Shown in pieces: positions 44,772 through 46,306 of a DNA stretch of 46,306 nt (position 1 is its first letter; each line of letters starts with the position of its first letter). Source of the stretch: a bacterium (GTDB taxonomy: Bacteria; Electryoneota; Electryoneia; Electryoneales; Electryoneaceae); assembly GCA_019912845.1 (NCBI GenBank), contig JAIOHU010000265.1:1-46306 (forward strand), written 5' to 3'. Both the position numbers and the translations under genes were made by a program. The notes under the pieces are model-generated. The model had not been told where the DNA came from, made no database searches, and was given only the letters and a program-made list of their open reading frames with translations.

Positions 44772-44895
44772 GCGAAAAACTTGTGATGGTTAGATAAAAT
44801 GCGCAATTCAATATCCGAATAAGTCATATTCAATTTGTATCTCTAAACCCCGCAGTCCTTATCCAAAGGTCTATAATTAAAACCCGGAGGTTTGT

Positions 44896-46306
44896 ATCGC
44901 TGATCTATACATACAATGGGCAATAATATTAGTCTACATCACTTTTATTTTCACTAAGGGAGTCCTGAAGGCTCGTAAAATTGGTGATTCAGATGACTTC
45001 CTGGTTGCTGGCAGGAATATCCGTTATTGGATGATCGCCGCAACGATGGGTGCAACTGTAATTGGTGGTGGCTACTCTGTTGGAGCGATTGGTGATGCGT
45101 ACGAAATGGGTTTGGTCTGGGCACTGATTGCGACTGGTGGGTATTTCCACTTCATCTTTTCCGGTCTCTGGGTAGCGCCCAAATTCAGGGCAGCAAAACT
45201 TTATACAGTTGCCGGATACTTCGGACATCGGTATGATGATCGTGCACGCTTTCTTGCCATGGTACTATCACTACTCTTCTCAGTTTTTATCGTCGCTGCA
45301 CAAATTGCTGCAATTGGATCCGTCCTATCCGCTTTGATGCCGGAGGATATGATCGAAGCTGCTGTTGAAGTAGGCGAAGAATTTGAAGTTCTGCCAGATG
45401 AGAATGGTTCTCAGAATATTATGGAAGATAGTGTAGCCAATGGGACAGCAGGCGCATTGTTGAATGATTCTACAATCAGCAAACCAGAGCAAGGTCAGTC
45501 AATATCTGCGAGCGAACAAAGTACTGGAAAGAGCGCAGAGCAGAAAGAAGCCGAAAAACGCCATCGTCAAAAGATGGTTCAGCTCGCCATTATTATTGGT
45601 GGTGCAATCGTAATTATCTATTCGACTGCCGGGGGTCTATTAGCTGTTATCCACACCGATGTCTATCAGTTCGTTGTGCTCTTTGTTGGATTCCTATTGA
45701 CACTCGGTTTTATCGCACCGGATGTGATCGCGAGTTGGGGAACCTTCACCGAAGATATTTCCAATGATTTTTTCCGTCTCGGTGGAGGAAAAGGGTTATC
45801 CTTCCTGATTACGACATGGTTAGCATTTTTTCTTGGGGAGACCTTTGCGCCGGGATATGCTACAAGGTATATGATCGGCAAAACTATCCGTGACACTAAA
45901 ATCGGTATTGCAGGAGTTGGGCTTTTACTGGCGTTAACCTTCCCCGCAGTCATCTTTTTCATCGCATTGTATGCCAGAAACATGTTTCCGGGGATTGATT
46001 CTCAGCAGGCATTACCCATGGTGATACGTGAGCTGCACAATCCCATTATCGGTGGGTTGATGATTGCAGCACTACTCTCAGCAGTTATGTCTTCCGCGGA
46101 TTCGGCACTGAACTCTGCTACAGCCATTTTCGTAAAAGACCTATTCGAACATCACCTCGGCTGGGAACACAAAGGCGACAAAAAAATACTGAAACTAGCG
46201 CGTATCTGGACGGTTCTCCTCGGGATCATTTCCATCATCATTGCCTATTTGTGGCCGAATATTATTGATTTGCTGGTGTTTACCTATCACACATGGGCAC
46301 CGGGTA
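44896..46306 (+). CDS. Sodium:solute symporter (SSS family), 3' end beyond window
   Basis: At least 470 residues, cut by the window end. It has an SSS-type membrane layout: DLYIQWAIILVYITFIFTKG as TM1, then DSDDFLVAGRN, GATVIGGGYSVGAIGDAYE, GYFGHRYDDRA, and ALLSAVMSSADSALNSATA near the end. An acidic and polar loop of about 70 residues (PEDMIEAA to KRHRQKM) interrupts the usual spacing between early helices. The open frame starts after a stop at 44878 and has no ATG, GTG or TTG until 45031, inside the second conserved segment. GGAGG (44886-44890) lies 5 bases before ATC at 44896, which I take as the likely start. Import of an amino acid or organic acid with Na+ is expected. Confidence 0.85.
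   Translation, partial: MADLYIQWAIILVYITFIFTKGVLKARKIGDSDDFLVAGRNIRYWMIAATMGATVIGGGYSVGAIGDAYEMGLVWALIATGGYFHFIFSGLWVAPKFRAAKLYTVAGYFGHRYDDRARFLAMVLSLLFSVFIVAAQIAAIGSVLSALMPEDMIEAAVEVGEEFEVLPDENGSQNIMEDSVANGTAGALLNDSTISKPEQGQSISASEQSTGKSAEQKEAEKRHRQKMVQLAIIIGGAIVIIYSTAGGLLAVIHTDVYQFVVLFVGFLLTLGFIAPDVIASWGTFTEDISNDFFRLGGGKGLSFLITTWLAFFLGETFAPGYATRYMIGKTIRDTKIGIAGVGLLLALTFPAVIFFIALYARNMFPGIDSQQALPMVIRELHNPIIGGLMIAALLSAVMSSADSALNSATAIFVKDLFEHHLGWEHKGDKKILKLARIWTVLLGIISIIIAYLWPNIIDLLVFTYHTWAPG

Overview
The window looks like a chromosomal segment of an uncultured bacterium of the FCB group (Fibrobacterota-Chlorobiota-Bacteroidota and related candidate phyla). The best evidence is several secreted proteins ending in a PNPFN-type C-terminal sorting domain (type IX secretion style), with endings such as QKILYLK and QKVILIR. 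I cannot name the phylum. No rRNA, tRNA or CRISPR array was seen.

Layout. 1-458: four tandem copies of a ~120 bp unit. 493-9603: mixed metabolic genes, mostly minus strand: a sugar C-methyltransferase-like enzyme, asparagine synthase, an FKBP lipoprotein, a CitD-CitE fusion, a CruF-like carotenoid protein, a cyclase-family protein, and an Fe-S assembly group of two MIP18-family proteins plus Mrp/ApbC ATPase. 10001-12478: three overlapping minus-strand genes, one resembling phage endolysins. 12935-18410: a tightly overlapped operon (ecfT, truA, transaldolase-like, htrA, purB, purC). 18694-20006: psd and pssA for phosphatidylethanolamine synthesis. 20052-23126: a broken sorting-domain gene and a large LVIVD-repeat secreted protein. 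23607-24068: purE.

24725-33954: an eleven-gene minus-strand cluster of virus-head type: coiled-coil protein, decoration-like protein, HK97-like capsid protein, two connector-like proteins, large terminase, portal, prohead protease, a signal-peptide protein and two holin-like proteins. I see no tail, integrase, small terminase or replication gene. Several gaps between these genes hold the same hairpin repeats that are scattered through the rest of the window, so the cluster looks long resident and perhaps domesticated (gene-transfer-agent-like or a decayed prophage). A divergent XRE regulator with a palindromic site upstream borders it.

34982-46306: a repeat-rich lipoprotein, an NmrA-type reductase, two sorting-domain proteins (one a 1130-residue beta-helix protein), a MarR regulator with a GNAT acetyltransferase, a fold-III amino-acid racemase, and a sodium/solute symporter that runs off the window end and appears to lack a canonical start codon.

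Intergenic DNA carries several families of short palindromes. In at least two of them the arms differ between copies yet stay complementary, which points to selection on a hairpin.
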